The notes beneath the pieces are model-generated. The model ran no database searches. It was given only the letters and a program-made list of their open reading frames with translations, and had not been told where the DNA came from. From Micromonospora lupini (GTDB taxonomy: Bacteria > Actinomycetota > Actinomycetes > Mycobacteriales > Micromonosporaceae): a stretch of DNA of 64,000 bases. Each line of letters opens with the position of its first letter. Positions within the stretch are counted from its first letter, which is position 1. This document shows, in pieces, positions 24,488-32,998 of this stretch. The stretch spans positions 315,001 to 379,000 of the forward strand of contig NZ_JAPENL010000002.1 in the NCBI RefSeq assembly GCF_026342015.1, given 5' to 3'. The position numbers and the translations under genes were made by a program.

Positions 24488-25426
24488 TCAGCCGAAGAGG
24501 GCCGAGACCGACTCCCCGTTGTGGATCCGGCGCATGGCCTCGGCCAGGGCGGGCGCCACCGAGAGGACCTCGAGTTTCCCGACCCGCTTCTCGGCCGGGA
24601 TGGGGACCGTGTTGGTGCAGACGATCTCCAGCACGCCGTCCTGTTCGCTGAGCCGCCGCAGCGCGTCCCCGGAGAACAGGCCGTGCGTGCAGGCCAGCCG
24701 GATCGAGCGCACCTTCAGGCCGCGCAGGTGCTCCATCAGCTCGACCACAGTGCTGCCCTTGGCGATCTCGTCGTCCAGCACGATGACGTCCCGGTCGGTG
24801 ACCTCGCCGATCACCGCGCTGATCTTGACCAGGTCGTCGCTGAACCGCTGCTTCGCGCCGGCCGCCACAGGCGTGCCGAGCAGCCGGGCGAAGGCGGCGG
24901 CCTCCTTGGCGTTGCCCAGGTCGGGCGAGACCACCACCGTGTCGCTGAGGTCGTAGCGCCGGAAGTGGGTGGCCAGCTCGCGCAGCGCGTGCAGATGATC
25001 CACGGGAACGCTGAAGAAGCCGTGCACCTGCGGCGAGTGCAGGGTCATCGCGAGCACCCGGTCCGCCCCCGCCGAGGTGAGCAGGTCCGCGACGAGTCGC
25101 GCGCCGATCGAGATCCGCGGGGCGTCCTTCTTGTCCGAGCGGGCGTACGCGTAGTGCGGAAGCACCACGGTGATCCGGCCGGCGGACGCGCCCCGCGCCG
25201 CGTCGATCATCAGCAACAGTTCGACGAGGTTCTCCTGCACAGGCGGCACCAGCGGCTGGATCAGGAAGACGTCCCGTTCTCGGCAGTTGGCCTGCAACTG
25301 CACTTCCAGACAGTCGTTGGCGAACCGGGAGACCCGCACCGGATGCAGCGGCACCCCCAGGTGGGCGCAGATCTCGGCAGCCAGGTCGGGATGGGCGGTT
25401 CCACTGAAAACGGCGATGTCGCGCAC
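24488..25426 (-). CDS. prs: Ribose-phosphate pyrophosphokinase, divergent form
   Basis: The 312-residue protein makes PRPP from ribose-5-phosphate and ATP. It keeps [12 protein letters not shown] (substrate loop), [10 protein letters not shown] and [11 protein letters not shown]. However, the flexible-loop part reads [11 protein letters not shown] instead of the usual RGREPISARL, and the PRPP-binding loop is [15 protein letters not shown] rather than VDDMIDTGGT. This points to the non-classical group with different allosteric control, possibly a second paralogue in the genome. The start is GTG 25426. It is divergent from glpK. Confidence 0.85.
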   Translation of the reverse strand: MRDIAVFSGTAHPDLAAEICAHLGVPLHPVRVSRFANDCLEVQLQANCRERDVFLIQPLVPPVQENLVELLLMIDAARGASAGRITVVLPHYAYARSDKKDAPRISIGARLVADLLTSAGADRVLAMTLHSPQVHGFFSVPVDHLHALRELATHFRRYDLSDTVVVSPDLGNAKEAAAFARLLGTPVAAGAKQRFSDDLVKISAVIGEVTDRDVIVLDDEIAKGSTVVELMEHLRGLKVRSIRLACTHGLFSGDALRRLSEQDGVLEIVCTNTVPIPAEKRVGKLEVLSVAPALAEAMRRIHNGESVSALFG

Positions 25427-25503
25427 GTTCGCAGATCGTAGGCGATGCGGAGGCCAACGTGACGTCTGTCGCTCCGCGCCGCCGGTTTGGGTACGGTGCT
25501 GCC

Positions 25504-26988
25504 GTGACCCCCCAGTACGTCGCCGCCATCGACCAGGGCACCACCTCCTCGCGGTGCATCGTCTTCGACTCCGCCGGGGACATCGTCGCCGCGGCCAAGC
25601 GCGAGCACCGGCAGATCTTCCCCCGGCCCGGCTGGGTGGAGCACGACGCCGAGGAGATCTGGGACAACGTCCAGCAGGTGGTCGCCGAGGCGCTGCGGGC
25701 CGCCGACACCGATGCCGCCGGGCTGGCCGCCGTCGGCATCACCAACCAGCGGGAGACCACTCTCGTCTGGGACCGGGCCACCGGCCGGCCGGTGGCCAAC
25801 GCCGTGGTCTGGCAGGACACCCGCACCGGGCCGCTGCTGCGCGAGCTGGCCTCGGCGTACGGCGAGGAGCGCCTCCGTGCCCGTACGGGCCTGCCGCTGG
25901 CCACCTACTTCGCCGGGCCGAAGGTGCGCTGGCTGCTCGACGAGGTCGACGGCCTGCGCGAGCGCGCCGAGCGCGGCGAGGTGCTCTTCGGCACGATTGA
26001 CAGTTGGCTGATCTGGAAGCTGACCGGCGAGCACGTCACCGACGTGACGAACGCCAGCCGGACCATGCTGATGGACCTCACCACCCTCGACTGGGATCCG
26101 GAACTGCTTGACGCGCTGGGCGTGCCGGCGGCGATGCTGCCGGAGATCCGCTGCTCCGCCGAGGTGTACGGCACCGCCAGCGGCGTGCTCGCCGGGGTGC
26201 CGGTGGCCAGCGCGCTCGGCGACCAGCAGGCCGCCCTGTTCGGGCAGACGTGTTTCCAGCCGGGCGAGGCGAAGTGCACCTACGGCACCGGCAGCTTCCT
26301 GCTGCTCAACACCGGCGCCAGCCCGGTGCCCTCCACGCACGGCCTGCTCACCACCGTCGCGTACCAGATCAAGGGCCAACCTCCGGCGTACGCCCTGGAG
26401 GGCGCCATCGCCGTCACCGGCTCGCTGGTGCAGTGGCTGCGCGACAACCTCGGCCTGATCTCCACGGCCGCCCAGGTGGAGGAGTTGGCCCGCACGGTGG
26501 ACGACAACGGCGGCTGTTACGTGGTGCCGGCGTTCTCCGGGCTCTTCGCCCCGCACTGGCGCAGCGACGCGCGGGGCGTGATCGCCGGGCTGACCGGTTA
26601 CATCACCAAGGGGCACCTGGCCCGGGCGGTGCTTGAGGCGTCGGCGTGGCAGACCCGCGAGGTGGTCGACGCGATGAACGCCGACTCCGACGTGGCGCTG
26701 CGCCGACTCCGGGTGGACGGCGGGATGACCGCCAACGGCCTGCTCATGCAGTTCCTCGCCGATGTGCTCGACGTTCCGGTGGTCCGCTCCCGGATCACCG
26801 AGACCACCTGCCTCGGCGCCGCGTACGCCGCCGGTCTGGCGGTGGGCTTCTGGCCGGACCTGGCCACCCTGCGCGCCCAGTGGCGCTCGGACGCGCAGTG
26901 GGAGCCGGCCATGGCGCCGGAGCTGCGCGAGAAGGAGCTGCGCCAGTGGCGCAAGGCCGTGCAGCGCACCCTGGACTGGGTGGAGTGA
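25504..26988 (+). CDS. glpK: Glycerol kinase
   Basis: The 494-residue FGGY-family kinase phosphorylates glycerol to glycerol-3-phosphate. It has the ATP-site [13 protein letters not shown] at the N-terminus, [13 protein letters not shown], and the FGGY signature region around [20 protein letters not shown]. The lengths and motifs agree with the classical enzyme. The start is GTG 25504. Neither glpF nor glpD is adjacent; the DUF3592 gene follows at 48 bp, so glpK may be transcribed alone or with it. Divergent prs lies 77 bp away. Confidence 0.95.
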   Translation: MTPQYVAAIDQGTTSSRCIVFDSAGDIVAAAKREHRQIFPRPGWVEHDAEEIWDNVQQVVAEALRAADTDAAGLAAVGITNQRETTLVWDRATGRPVANAVVWQDTRTGPLLRELASAYGEERLRARTGLPLATYFAGPKVRWLLDEVDGLRERAERGEVLFGTIDSWLIWKLTGEHVTDVTNASRTMLMDLTTLDWDPELLDALGVPAAMLPEIRCSAEVYGTASGVLAGVPVASALGDQQAALFGQTCFQPGEAKCTYGTGSFLLLNTGASPVPSTHGLLTTVAYQIKGQPPAYALEGAIAVTGSLVQWLRDNLGLISTAAQVEELARTVDDNGGCYVVPAFSGLFAPHWRSDARGVIAGLTGYITKGHLARAVLEASAWQTREVVDAMNADSDVALRRLRVDGGMTANGLLMQFLADVLDVPVVRSRITETTCLGAAYAAGLAVGFWPDLATLRAQWRSDAQWEPAMAPELREKELRQWRKAVQRTLDWVE

Positions 26989-27035
26989 GCCCGCGTCGGT
27001 GATCGATCTCCGGAGCGACCCGAGAGGAGGACGAG

Positions 27036-27458
27036 ATGCCGTACCTGGTTCTGACGATCATGGCGAGCCTTGGTGTGGCCGGCATGGCGTACGCGGTCTT
27101 CCGCCTCTGGCGGGACCTCGGCCTGCTGCGCCGGGGCGTCCGGGTGCCGGGCGAGGTGGTGGAGCTGCGACCGGTCACCCTCGGCCACGGCCCGCGCACC
27201 TACTACCCGGTCGTGCGGTACCAGCCCGTCGACGGTTCCGTGGTGACCGCGACGCCGGGGCGTTGGCGGCAGACCCCGCTGTCGACGGCGCCCGGGCCGG
27301 TCACCGTGGTGCACGAACCCACCCGCCCGACCCGGATCCTGGTCGAGGCGCCGGGCCAGGCGGGCACGTCCTCGGTGGTCGTGCCCTTCGTCTCGCTGCT
27401 CGCCGTCAGCGTGGCCGTGCTGGTCGTCGGCATCGTGGTCTTCCTGAGCCTGAGCTGA
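27036..27458 (+). CDS. DUF3592 membrane protein
   Basis: The 140-residue protein has one N-terminal helix (residues 1-21), a soluble beta-rich middle (VRVPGEVVELRPV, YYPVVRYQPVDG, RILVEAPG) and a C-terminal helix (about 113-138). This is the typical DUF3592 layout of two helices flanking an extracytoplasmic or cytoplasmic domain. The role is unknown. GAGAGGAGG precedes the ATG, a strong ribosome site. Confidence 0.82.
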   Translation: MPYLVLTIMASLGVAGMAYAVFRLWRDLGLLRRGVRVPGEVVELRPVTLGHGPRTYYPVVRYQPVDGSVVTATPGRWRQTPLSTAPGPVTVVHEPTRPTRILVEAPGQAGTSSVVVPFVSLLAVSVAVLVVGIVVFLSLS

Positions 27459-27473
27459 TCCGCCCTCCACAGT

Positions 27474-27683
27474 GGTTGGCCCTGGTGGCGGCCCCCACCT
27501 ACCCCGCAGCCTTCGCCAAGATCGCGATGGTGGAGATCAGCGCGGCCGCCTCGGCCGTCCCCGCCGCCTTGGCCCATCGCCCAGATCGTCTACCTCAACC
27601 AGTGCGACCCAGAGACGATCATGCGTAAGGGCGGCGACTGGCTGGCCACCTACGACCAGCGGTTGCCGGTGAGCTTCTCGTAG
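27474..27683 (+). pseudogene. Gene remnant with coding-like composition
   Basis: Between DUF3592 and convergent purC lies a stretch whose codon choice looks coding but has no intact gene. Frame 2 reads LVAAPTYPAAFAKIAMVEIS, and after a shift frame 3 reads IAQIVYLNQCDPETIMRK up to TAG 27683, with strong GC preference at third positions. No start with ribosome site exists. The last 34 bases run antisense into the end of purC. I do not recognise the family; it may be chance. Confidence 0.3.
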
Positions 27684-28507
27684 ACCTCGACGTAGCGGGC
27701 GCGGGTCGCCTCGACGACCTCGGCGGGCACGTCCGGGGCCGGGACTTGCTTGTTCCAACCGCTGCCCGTGGCCCAGTCCCGCACGTACTGCTTGTCGTAG
27801 GAGAACTGCACCCGGCCCGGCTGGTACGAGTCGGCCGGCCAGAACCGCGACGAGTCGGAGGTGAGCAGCTCGTCGGCGAGGACCAGGGTGCCGTCCGGCG
27901 CCCACCCCAACTCGATCTTGGTATCGGCGATCAGGATGCCCCGGTCGGCGGCCAGCTCCGCGCCACGCCGGTAGACGTCGATGGTGATCTGCCGCAGCCG
28001 CCCGGCGGTCTCCTCGCCGACCTTGTCCACCACGTCGTCGTACGTGATGGGTTCGTCGTGCTCGCCCATCGGCGCCTTGGTCGACGGCGTGAAGATCGGC
28101 TCGGGCAAGATCGACGCCTCGCCCAGCCCGCGGGGCAACGGAACGCCGGAGACGGCGCCGGTCCGCTCGTACTCCCGCAGGCCGCCGCCCGTGAGGTAAC
28201 CCCGGGCCACGCACTCGACCGGGATGATGTCCAGCCGCTGACAGCGGATCGCCCGCCCGGCGAACTCGGCGGGCACGTCGGTGGCCGAGATGACGTGGTT
28301 CGGCACCAGGTCGGCGAGCTGCTCGAACCACCACAGAGAGAGTGCGGTGAGCAAGCGACCCTTGTCCGGGATCGGCGTCGGCAGCGCCACGTCGTAGATC
28401 GAGATGCGGTCCGAGGCGACCAGGATCAGGTCGTCGCCGTCGGCGTAGATGTCCCGAACCTTGCCCGAGTGCAGAAGTTCCACGCGCCCTAGTACATCAC
28501 GCGACAT
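27650..28507 (-). CDS. purC: SAICAR synthetase
   Basis: The 285-residue enzyme joins aspartate to CAIR in purine synthesis. Motifs: HSGKVRDIY, ILVASDRISIYDV, PVECVARGYLTG, TPSTKAPMGEHDE and ADTKIELGW (ATP and substrate binding). ATG 28507 gives the usual N-terminus, while an internal GTG eight codons in (VELLHSGK) could also serve. It converges on glpK/DUF3592 and is divergent from the sugar-binding lipoprotein gene. No other pur gene is adjacent. Confidence 0.95.
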   Translation of the reverse strand: MSRDVLGRVELLHSGKVRDIYADGDDLILVASDRISIYDVALPTPIPDKGRLLTALSLWWFEQLADLVPNHVISATDVPAEFAGRAIRCQRLDIIPVECVARGYLTGGGLREYERTGAVSGVPLPRGLGEASILPEPIFTPSTKAPMGEHDEPITYDDVVDKVGEETAGRLRQITIDVYRRGAELAADRGILIADTKIELGWAPDGTLVLADELLTSDSSRFWPADSYQPGRVQFSYDKQYVRDWATGSGWNKQVPAPDVPAEVVEATRARYVEVYEKLTGNRWS

Positions 28508-28618
28508 CGGCAGGCCCGATTCGACCACCCGCGCCGGGCGATGACCGGACGGACGTTGACACCCTCCTGCGCCGCCTGCGTGAATGGTCCGACCCGTCCG
28601 TACGTGCCAGGAGCCCCC

Positions 28619-29950
28619 GTGCCCGTTGTTCGTCCCCCGATCGCCCGCCTCGGCGCCGACCCGGGCCGACGCCGAGTGCTCACCGCGCTGCTCGGCGCTC
28701 CCCTGCTGGCCACCGGCGGGCTGGCCGGATGCAGCGACGGCGCCGACACCTCGACCCAGGACGGGCCGGTCGAGCTGTCGGTCTTCTGGTGGGGCGGGAC
28801 GAAGCGGGCCGAGTTGACGGAGAAGGCCCTCCGGCTGTATTCGGAGCGCAACCCGCGGATCAGCTTCCGGGTCACCTGGCAGGGCGCCGACGGCTACTAC
28901 GAGCGGCTGGCCACCCAGGCCGCCGCCGGCAACATTCCGGACCTGATCCAACTCGACGACGCCATGCTCACCGAGTACGCCGAACGCCAGATCGCCCTCG
29001 ACCTCACCGACCAGATCGCCGACCACCGGTTGGACCTGCGTGGCCTGCCGGAGGGTCTGATCCGCTACGGCACCGTGGACGGGCGGACGATGGCGGTGGC
29101 CGCCGGGCAGACCCTCGCGGCAGTGGTCTTCAACCGTGACCTGTTGCGTGAGCTGCGGGTGCCCGAGCCGCGCGCCGGGATGTCCTGGGTGGACTACATC
29201 GCCTGGGCGCAGCAGGTCACCGAGGCCAGCGATGGCCAGGTGGCCGGCACGATGGACGCGTCGGGCGACTACCGTGCCCTCTGGCTCTGGCTCCGGTCCC
29301 AGGGCAGCGATTTCTACCGGGGGCGGCAGCTCGGCTTCGGCGCCGAGGAGCTGATCGCCTGGTTCGAGCTGTGGCAGCGCGCCCGCACCGGGCGGGCCAC
29401 ACCGGGCGCGGCCCTCGTCGAGCAGGCCGACAGCGGGGAGCCGGCCCGACAGTTGGTGGTCACCGGGTTGACCGCCGCGTCCTTCGCCTGGTCCCACCAG
29501 TTGCCGGAGCTGCAACGACTCACCGATTCCGAGCTGGGTGTGGTGGGTTTCCCCGGCCCGCCGGGTGCCCAGTGGGCACGGGCGTCGATGTACTGGGCCG
29601 GATTCCGGGGCACCCGCCACCCGGACACGGTGGCCGACGTGATCAACTTTCTGACCACGAACGGCGAGGCGGGCACCATCCTCGGCCACGAGCGGGGCCT
29701 CAACGCCAGTCTCGCCGTCCGCCGCTACACCGAGGGCAGCATCACCGACCCGGCTCAGCAGCGCGCCGCCGCGTTCGGCGCCAGCATCGCCGGCCAACTG
29801 GGGCCGGCCCCCGCGCCACCGCCGAAGGGCCACGCCAAGGTGCGTTCCCTGCTCGTCACGGCTGCGGAGAGCCTCCGCGCCAGGCGTACCGGCACACGGG
29901 CGGCTACCGCACGCTTCCTCGCCCAGGCCAACGCCGCCCTGGCAGCCTGA
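28619..29950 (+). CDS. Extracellular solute-binding lipoprotein (ABC sugar uptake type)
   Basis: The 443-residue protein starts with GRRRVLTALLG, a twin-arginine-like signal, and a lipobox LAGC (Cys38), so it should be exported and lipid-anchored. The mature part is a family-1 solute-binding protein (ELSVFWWGGTKRAEL, LATQAAAGNIPDLIQLDDA, GVVGFPGPPG). No ABC permease or ATPase gene follows, so it is an orphan that may use a distant transporter. AGGAG precedes GTG 28619; the frame also extends upstream to ATG 28541, which would precede the signal with 26 extra residues. Confidence 0.88.
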   Translation: MPVVRPPIARLGADPGRRRVLTALLGAPLLATGGLAGCSDGADTSTQDGPVELSVFWWGGTKRAELTEKALRLYSERNPRISFRVTWQGADGYYERLATQAAAGNIPDLIQLDDAMLTEYAERQIALDLTDQIADHRLDLRGLPEGLIRYGTVDGRTMAVAAGQTLAAVVFNRDLLRELRVPEPRAGMSWVDYIAWAQQVTEASDGQVAGTMDASGDYRALWLWLRSQGSDFYRGRQLGFGAEELIAWFELWQRARTGRATPGAALVEQADSGEPARQLVVTGLTAASFAWSHQLPELQRLTDSELGVVGFPGPPGAQWARASMYWAGFRGTRHPDTVADVINFLTTNGEAGTILGHERGLNASLAVRRYTEGSITDPAQQRAAAFGASIAGQLGPAPAPPPKGHAKVRSLLVTAAESLRARRTGTRAATARFLAQANAALAA

Positions 29951-30033
29951 CCCACCGCCGCCAGCCACGCCTGCCGGCCGGCCCGGCCGACCGTCGACGG
30001 GTGGTCGTCGGCGGCCGGCCGGATGGGCGACTG

Positions 30034-30288
30034 TCAGCGCGGGGGACCGCCGCGCCGGTTGCGCGTCAGACGCAGCACCAGGAACACGATGATCGCCACC
30101 ACCACGAGGCAGCAGAGCAGACCGAGGAAACCGAAGCCGCCGCCGCCACGGGAGCGCCGCCGCGCGGCCTCCACCACCACCTCGCCGGTCCCCGTCGACG
30201 CCCAGGCCGCCACCGGCACGAAGACCGCCAGGACGACGGCACCGAGGACCGCGCTGAGCCGGCCCCACCATTTCCCGAATGAAGACAT
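30034..30288 (-). CDS. Small two-helix membrane protein
   Basis: The 84-residue protein has an N-terminal helix (about 9-29, LSAVLGAVVLAVFVPVAAWA) that may be a signal peptide, a basic Gly-rich middle (ARRRSRGGGG) and a C-terminal helix (LLCCLVVVAIIVFLVLRL). The ATG 30288 is preceded by GAGGATGAGCGC, a good ribosome site. Function unknown. Confidence 0.7.
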   Translation of the reverse strand: MSSFGKWWGRLSAVLGAVVLAVFVPVAAWASTGTGEVVVEAARRRSRGGGGFGFLGLLCCLVVVAIIVFLVLRLTRNRRGGPPR

Positions 30289-30659
30289 GCGCTCATCCTC
30301 GCCGAAGGACGCAACCTCGGCACCTCGGTCCACGCCGAACGACCGGATCGCGCCGGCACCAGGATCGGGTGGCCTCGCCAGCAGGCCGTAGCTGCGGTCC
30401 GCGCCCCTCGCCCAGGTCGTCGGAGATCTTGGCCTAGTACGCCTGTGGGCGCCAGCTGACGGCGTTCGTGCACGACCTCCCGAGAGCCCTCCTCGGATGC
30501 CCCGCTGTGACGCAGCGCCAAGACGGTTGGGAACTGTGCGCTAACGACACTCCGCGATCCGGGGGGCAGCCTGATATTCGTCAGTCGGATCCGGGGCCGA
30601 CCCCGGAGCCGCGCGACGTCCGAATCCGTCCGCCCATGCTCGTTCCAGGAGGATTAGCG
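30289..30659. other. 371-bp intergenic leader region of the repeat-peptide gene
   Basis: No gene is seen. A short hairpin TCCGGGG/CCCCGGA is at 30590-30596 and 30601-30607, and GATCCGGGG occurs twice (from 30557 and from 30588). The GC content is lower than in flanking genes, and the start of the peptide gene carries a textbook AGGAGG. I cannot place a -35/-10 pair with confidence. Confidence 0.4.
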
Positions 30660-30851
30660 ATGAAGGTCATCAGCAGGCTCGCCGCCGCGATTGCTGCAAG
30701 TGGGGCGGCCGTGGCCGTATTCGCCGGCCCGGTCGCCCCCGCGATCGCGACGGCCGGCAACTGGATGCCGGCACCCCCCGCCGCCGCGACGGCCGGCAAC
30801 TGGATGCCGGCACCCCCCGCCGCCGTGACGGCCGGCAACTGGCTTCCGTAG
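30660..30851 (+). CDS. Secreted tandem-repeat peptide (TAGNWMP repeats), unknown function
   Basis: The 63-residue product has a signal peptide (MKVISR, hydrophobic core, cleavage probably after PAIA at residue 30). The mature part is two 13-residue repeats TAGNWMPAPPAAA/V and a final TAGNWLP. Each repeat is encoded by 39 bp, identical between units 30747-30785 and 30786-30824. AGGAGG lies eight bases before the ATG and a 17-bp terminator hairpin follows (30873-30912), so it is a complete single-gene unit. I know no named family. No modification enzyme is adjacent. Confidence 0.75.
   Translation: MKVISRLAAAIAASGAAVAVFAGPVAPAIATAGNWMPAPPAAATAGNWMPAPPAAVTAGNWLP
30747..30845 (+). repeat. 39-bp tandem repeats coding TAGNWMPAPPAA
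   Basis: Two perfect 39-bp copies (30747-30785, 30786-30824) are followed by a partial third (30825-30845) that differs by one base in its first codon. The unit is a multiple of three, so copy-number changes would keep the frame. Confidence 0.95.
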
Positions 30852-30872
30852 CCGTTACCGGCAATCAAGCCC

Positions 30873-30912
30873 CACACCCTGGCCCGCCAAACACCTGGCG
30901 GGCCAGGGTGTG
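30873..30912 (+). terminator. 17-bp perfect hairpin terminator of the repeat-peptide gene
   Basis: Arms 30873-30889 and 30896-30912 are perfectly complementary around a six-base loop, 21 bases after the stop codon. No T-tract follows. Confidence 0.8.
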
Positions 30913-30955
30913 CAGGGCGTCGATGACCATCCGATGACGCACCGGAGATTCCAAC

Positions 30956-31588
30956 GTGGCCCGTCCTCTCGCGTCCATCGCGGTCCTCCTCGCCGTCTCC
31001 GCGAGCCTGACCGCCTGCGGTGGAGACACCTCCGGCAGTGCGAAGAAGGTCGAGCCATCGGCAGCGACCGTCACGCCAGCCGCTCAGACAACGGGCACGA
31101 ACACCCCGACGTTCCGATTTCCACCGGACCTGACGGTCGACATCCAGGGCTTCGAATCGAAAGATGCGACGGAAAGTTCCGTGTTGAGGGACGCCAGCTA
31201 TGCGATCCAGGCAATCCTCGAAGCCGAGGCGGGCGACCAGACCGTGGAGACGCCCAACTTCAAGCGCTACTGGACAGGACCCCACGGGGCCGAGTACGCG
31301 GACATGATCATTGGGCGGATCAAGAGCGGGAAGTCGATCACCGGTACCTACCGCTACTACTCCGCGACGGTCAAACCCGGCCAGGGTGGCGCCCGGATCG
31401 TCGATTACTGCGAAGACCAACGCGAGGCGTACGACAAGGACGCGAAGACCGGTAAGGCTGCGGTGACCACCCCGTCGCTCTCGGATTTCCGTTCCTGGTC
31501 ACTCGTGCTGCGCAAGGGGGCCGTCGGCGACTGGCAGGTGACGACCTACAACTGGGTCAAGGGGGCGAAGTCCTGCCGGGTCGCCTGA
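30956..31588 (+). CDS. Secreted lipoprotein, unknown function
   Basis: The 210-residue protein begins with a signal peptide ending in the lipobox LTAC (Cys21), then a Ser/Thr/Pro/Ala linker (about 25-55) and a compact domain with two cysteines (VDYCEDQREAY and AKSCRVA near the end) that could form a disulfide. The domain resembles the small NTF2-like or DUF-type lipoproteins of actinomycetes, but I do not recognise a family. GGAG lies eight bases before the GTG. Codon use is less GC-rich than in neighbouring housekeeping genes. Confidence 0.75.
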   Translation: MARPLASIAVLLAVSASLTACGGDTSGSAKKVEPSAATVTPAAQTTGTNTPTFRFPPDLTVDIQGFESKDATESSVLRDASYAIQAILEAEAGDQTVETPNFKRYWTGPHGAEYADMIIGRIKSGKSITGTYRYYSATVKPGQGGARIVDYCEDQREAYDKDAKTGKAAVTTPSLSDFRSWSLVLRKGAVGDWQVTTYNWVKGAKSCRVA

Positions 31589-31612
31589 GCAACAGCAGGT
31601 GATGCCGCACGC

Positions 31613-32596
31613 TCAGGCCCGGCGGGTCCGGCTCACGTCCGCGCTGCGACGGTGCTCCGAGGGCGGAATGCCGTACGCCGAGCGGAATGCGCGCGCGAAC
31701 TCGGCGGCCCGCGGAAATCCCCAGCGGACGGCCACCAGGTGAATGGGTGTTTCCGCGAAGGCCGGATTGGCGAGGTCCCGATGTGCCCCCTCCAGCCGTT
31801 TGCGGCGGATGTAGGAGGCAACCGTCTCATTCTCTCTTTGGAAGAGACGATGCAGGTAGCCGCGTGAGATGTGGTGTCGAGCCGCGATCTGTGGCGGCGC
31901 CAGTTCCGGGTCGTGCAGGTTCTGCTGGATGAACTCCTTGACACGCAGCGTCAACACACGCGTTCGGGCCTCCGGCGACTGCTCCTCGTCCGCCTCGACC
32001 GCGTGCGCCAGCATGGCGGACACCAGGTCGACCAGTACGGTGCCCAGCCGGCGCCCGTCCGAGGGGCCGTAGAGGCTGGTGTCGGCGGCCAACTGGGTGA
32101 GGAACTGCGACAGCAGACGTCCCGGGCCCGACCGGCTCGACAGGTGCCGGCCGATGGCTCGGTCAACGATGCGCTGCGGCAGGGGTAGCAGCGCTCTGGG
32201 AATCTCCACGCCCACGGACGAGGCCCAGCCGTGATTCGTCCAGATCTCGTACGGCCGAGATGAGTCGTTCAGGTGAAAATCACCTGCCCGGTACGCATTC
32301 TCCCGCCTACCCCAGGACACCCTGGCCGCGCCTTCGCGCAGGAGCGAGAGGTGATAGACCTCGGGGTCGGACTGCCGGATCAGCCGCGGCGTCCGCAGGA
32401 AGATCAATTGTTCGAAGCGGGCCGGCCACATCGACACCGCCCCGAGATCGATCAGCCGCTGGCACGCGTGGAAATCGGCGGCCTGTTCGCTCTCCAGCCG
32501 CAGCGGCGCGTGCGTGTTGTCCATCCGTTCGCGCCAGGCGTCGAACCGCTCCTCGGCCGGCCAGTCCTCGCTGCGGAACACGGACTCGCGCAACAT
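31613..32596 (-). CDS. AraC-family transcriptional regulator with AraC_binding_2 domain
   Basis: The 327-residue protein has an N-terminal AraC_binding_2-like domain (about 20-190) of the group found in actinomycete regulators such as the feaR/nitR-like proteins. A C-terminal pair of helix-turn-helices follows (LAPPQIAARHHISRGYLHRL and PIHLVAVRWGFPRAAEFARAF). It probably responds to a small organic effector. It is convergent with the lipoprotein gene and the first gene after the initiator tRNA pair; no obvious target operon is adjacent. Confidence 0.88.
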   Translation of the reverse strand: MLRESVFRSEDWPAEERFDAWRERMDNTHAPLRLESEQAADFHACQRLIDLGAVSMWPARFEQLIFLRTPRLIRQSDPEVYHLSLLREGAARVSWGRRENAYRAGDFHLNDSSRPYEIWTNHGWASSVGVEIPRALLPLPQRIVDRAIGRHLSSRSGPGRLLSQFLTQLAADTSLYGPSDGRRLGTVLVDLVSAMLAHAVEADEEQSPEARTRVLTLRVKEFIQQNLHDPELAPPQIAARHHISRGYLHRLFQRENETVASYIRRKRLEGAHRDLANPAFAETPIHLVAVRWGFPRAAEFARAFRSAYGIPPSEHRRSADVSRTRRA

Positions 32597-32664
32597 CTCT
32601 CACCACCTCTGCCGAGGGTCCACCCCGCCTGACCTTTGACCGGGTCAGGCCGAACACAATCAAA

Positions 32665-32694
32665 AACGCGGCCCCCGGCAATGGGAACCGCGTT
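32665..32694 (-). terminator. Intrinsic terminator after the first initiator tRNA gene
   Basis: On the minus strand AACGCGGTTCCC and GGGGGCCGCGTT (plus-strand 32683-32694 and 32665-32676) form a 12-bp stem with two G-U pairs followed by TTT. It lies 17 bases downstream of the tRNA 3' end. Confidence 0.8.
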
Positions 32695-32711
32695 CTGATG
32701 TGCACTTTCCG

Positions 32712-32788
32712 TGGTAGCGGGGACAGGATTTGAACCTGCGACCTCTGGGTTATGAGCCCAGCGAGCTACCGAGCTGCTCCACCCCGCG
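32712..32788 (-). tRNA. Initiator tRNA-fMet (CAU), with encoded CCA
   Basis: On the minus strand the 77-base gene starts CGCGGGGTGGAGCAGCTCGG and ends with an encoded CCA. It has the CAU anticodon, the CTGGG/CCCAG anticodon stem with three G-C pairs, and the unpaired C1-U72 at the acceptor end, so it is an initiator and not an elongator Met tRNA. It is one of two tandem copies. A -10-like TATGGTTAAC lies just upstream and a terminator just downstream. Confidence 0.97.
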
Positions 32789-32840
32789 TCGACGTGTTAA
32801 CCATAACCCATCCGCCCCGACGATGATCAGCGGGGTCCTC

Positions 32841-32872
32841 GCCATGTCCGGAACACGAGTCCCGGACATGGC
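32841..32872. repeat. 11-bp perfect hairpin between the two tRNA genes
   Basis: GCCATGTCCGG (32841-32851) and CCGGACATGGC (32862-32872) are perfectly complementary. It directly abuts the terminator at 32873 and gives a double hairpin downstream of the second tRNA copy. Confidence 0.7.
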
Positions 32873-32908
32873 GAAAGCCCGCCTCCGGCGAACCGGAGAC
32901 GGGCTTTC
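32873..32908 (-). terminator. Terminator after the second initiator tRNA gene
   Basis: Arms 32873-32888 and 32893-32908 pair over 16 positions with one mismatch. On the minus strand it begins five bases after the tRNA end. It stops read-through into the downstream tRNA copy, which has its own promoter. Confidence 0.75.
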
Positions 32909-32913
32909 AGTCG

Positions 32914-32987
32914 TAGCGGGGACAGGATTTGAACCTGCGACCTCTGGGTTATGAGCCCAGCGAGCTACCGAGCTGCTCCACCCCGCG
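32914..32987 (-). tRNA. Initiator tRNA-fMet (CAU), second copy, no encoded CCA
   Basis: The 74-base body is identical to the copy at 32712, but the minus-strand 3' side reads A73 followed by CGA, so CCA must be added after transcription. All initiator marks are present (C1-U72 mismatch and the CTGGG/CCCAG anticodon stem). It lies 125 bp upstream of the first copy and is separated by a double hairpin. Confidence 0.96.
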
Positions 32988-32998
32988 TCGGCTCGTTA

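Noticed and set aside
22761..25904. Very long minus-strand open frame (over 1000 codons) across several genes
   Set aside because: Only the part from 23885 to 22761 has kinase motifs; the rest is antisense to, or in another frame of, clear genes (24004 and prs) and is a product of high GC content.
32712..32987. Elongator tRNA-Met as the identity of the two CAU tRNAs
   Set aside because: Both have the initiator features C1-U72 mismatch and three G-C pairs in the anticodon stem.
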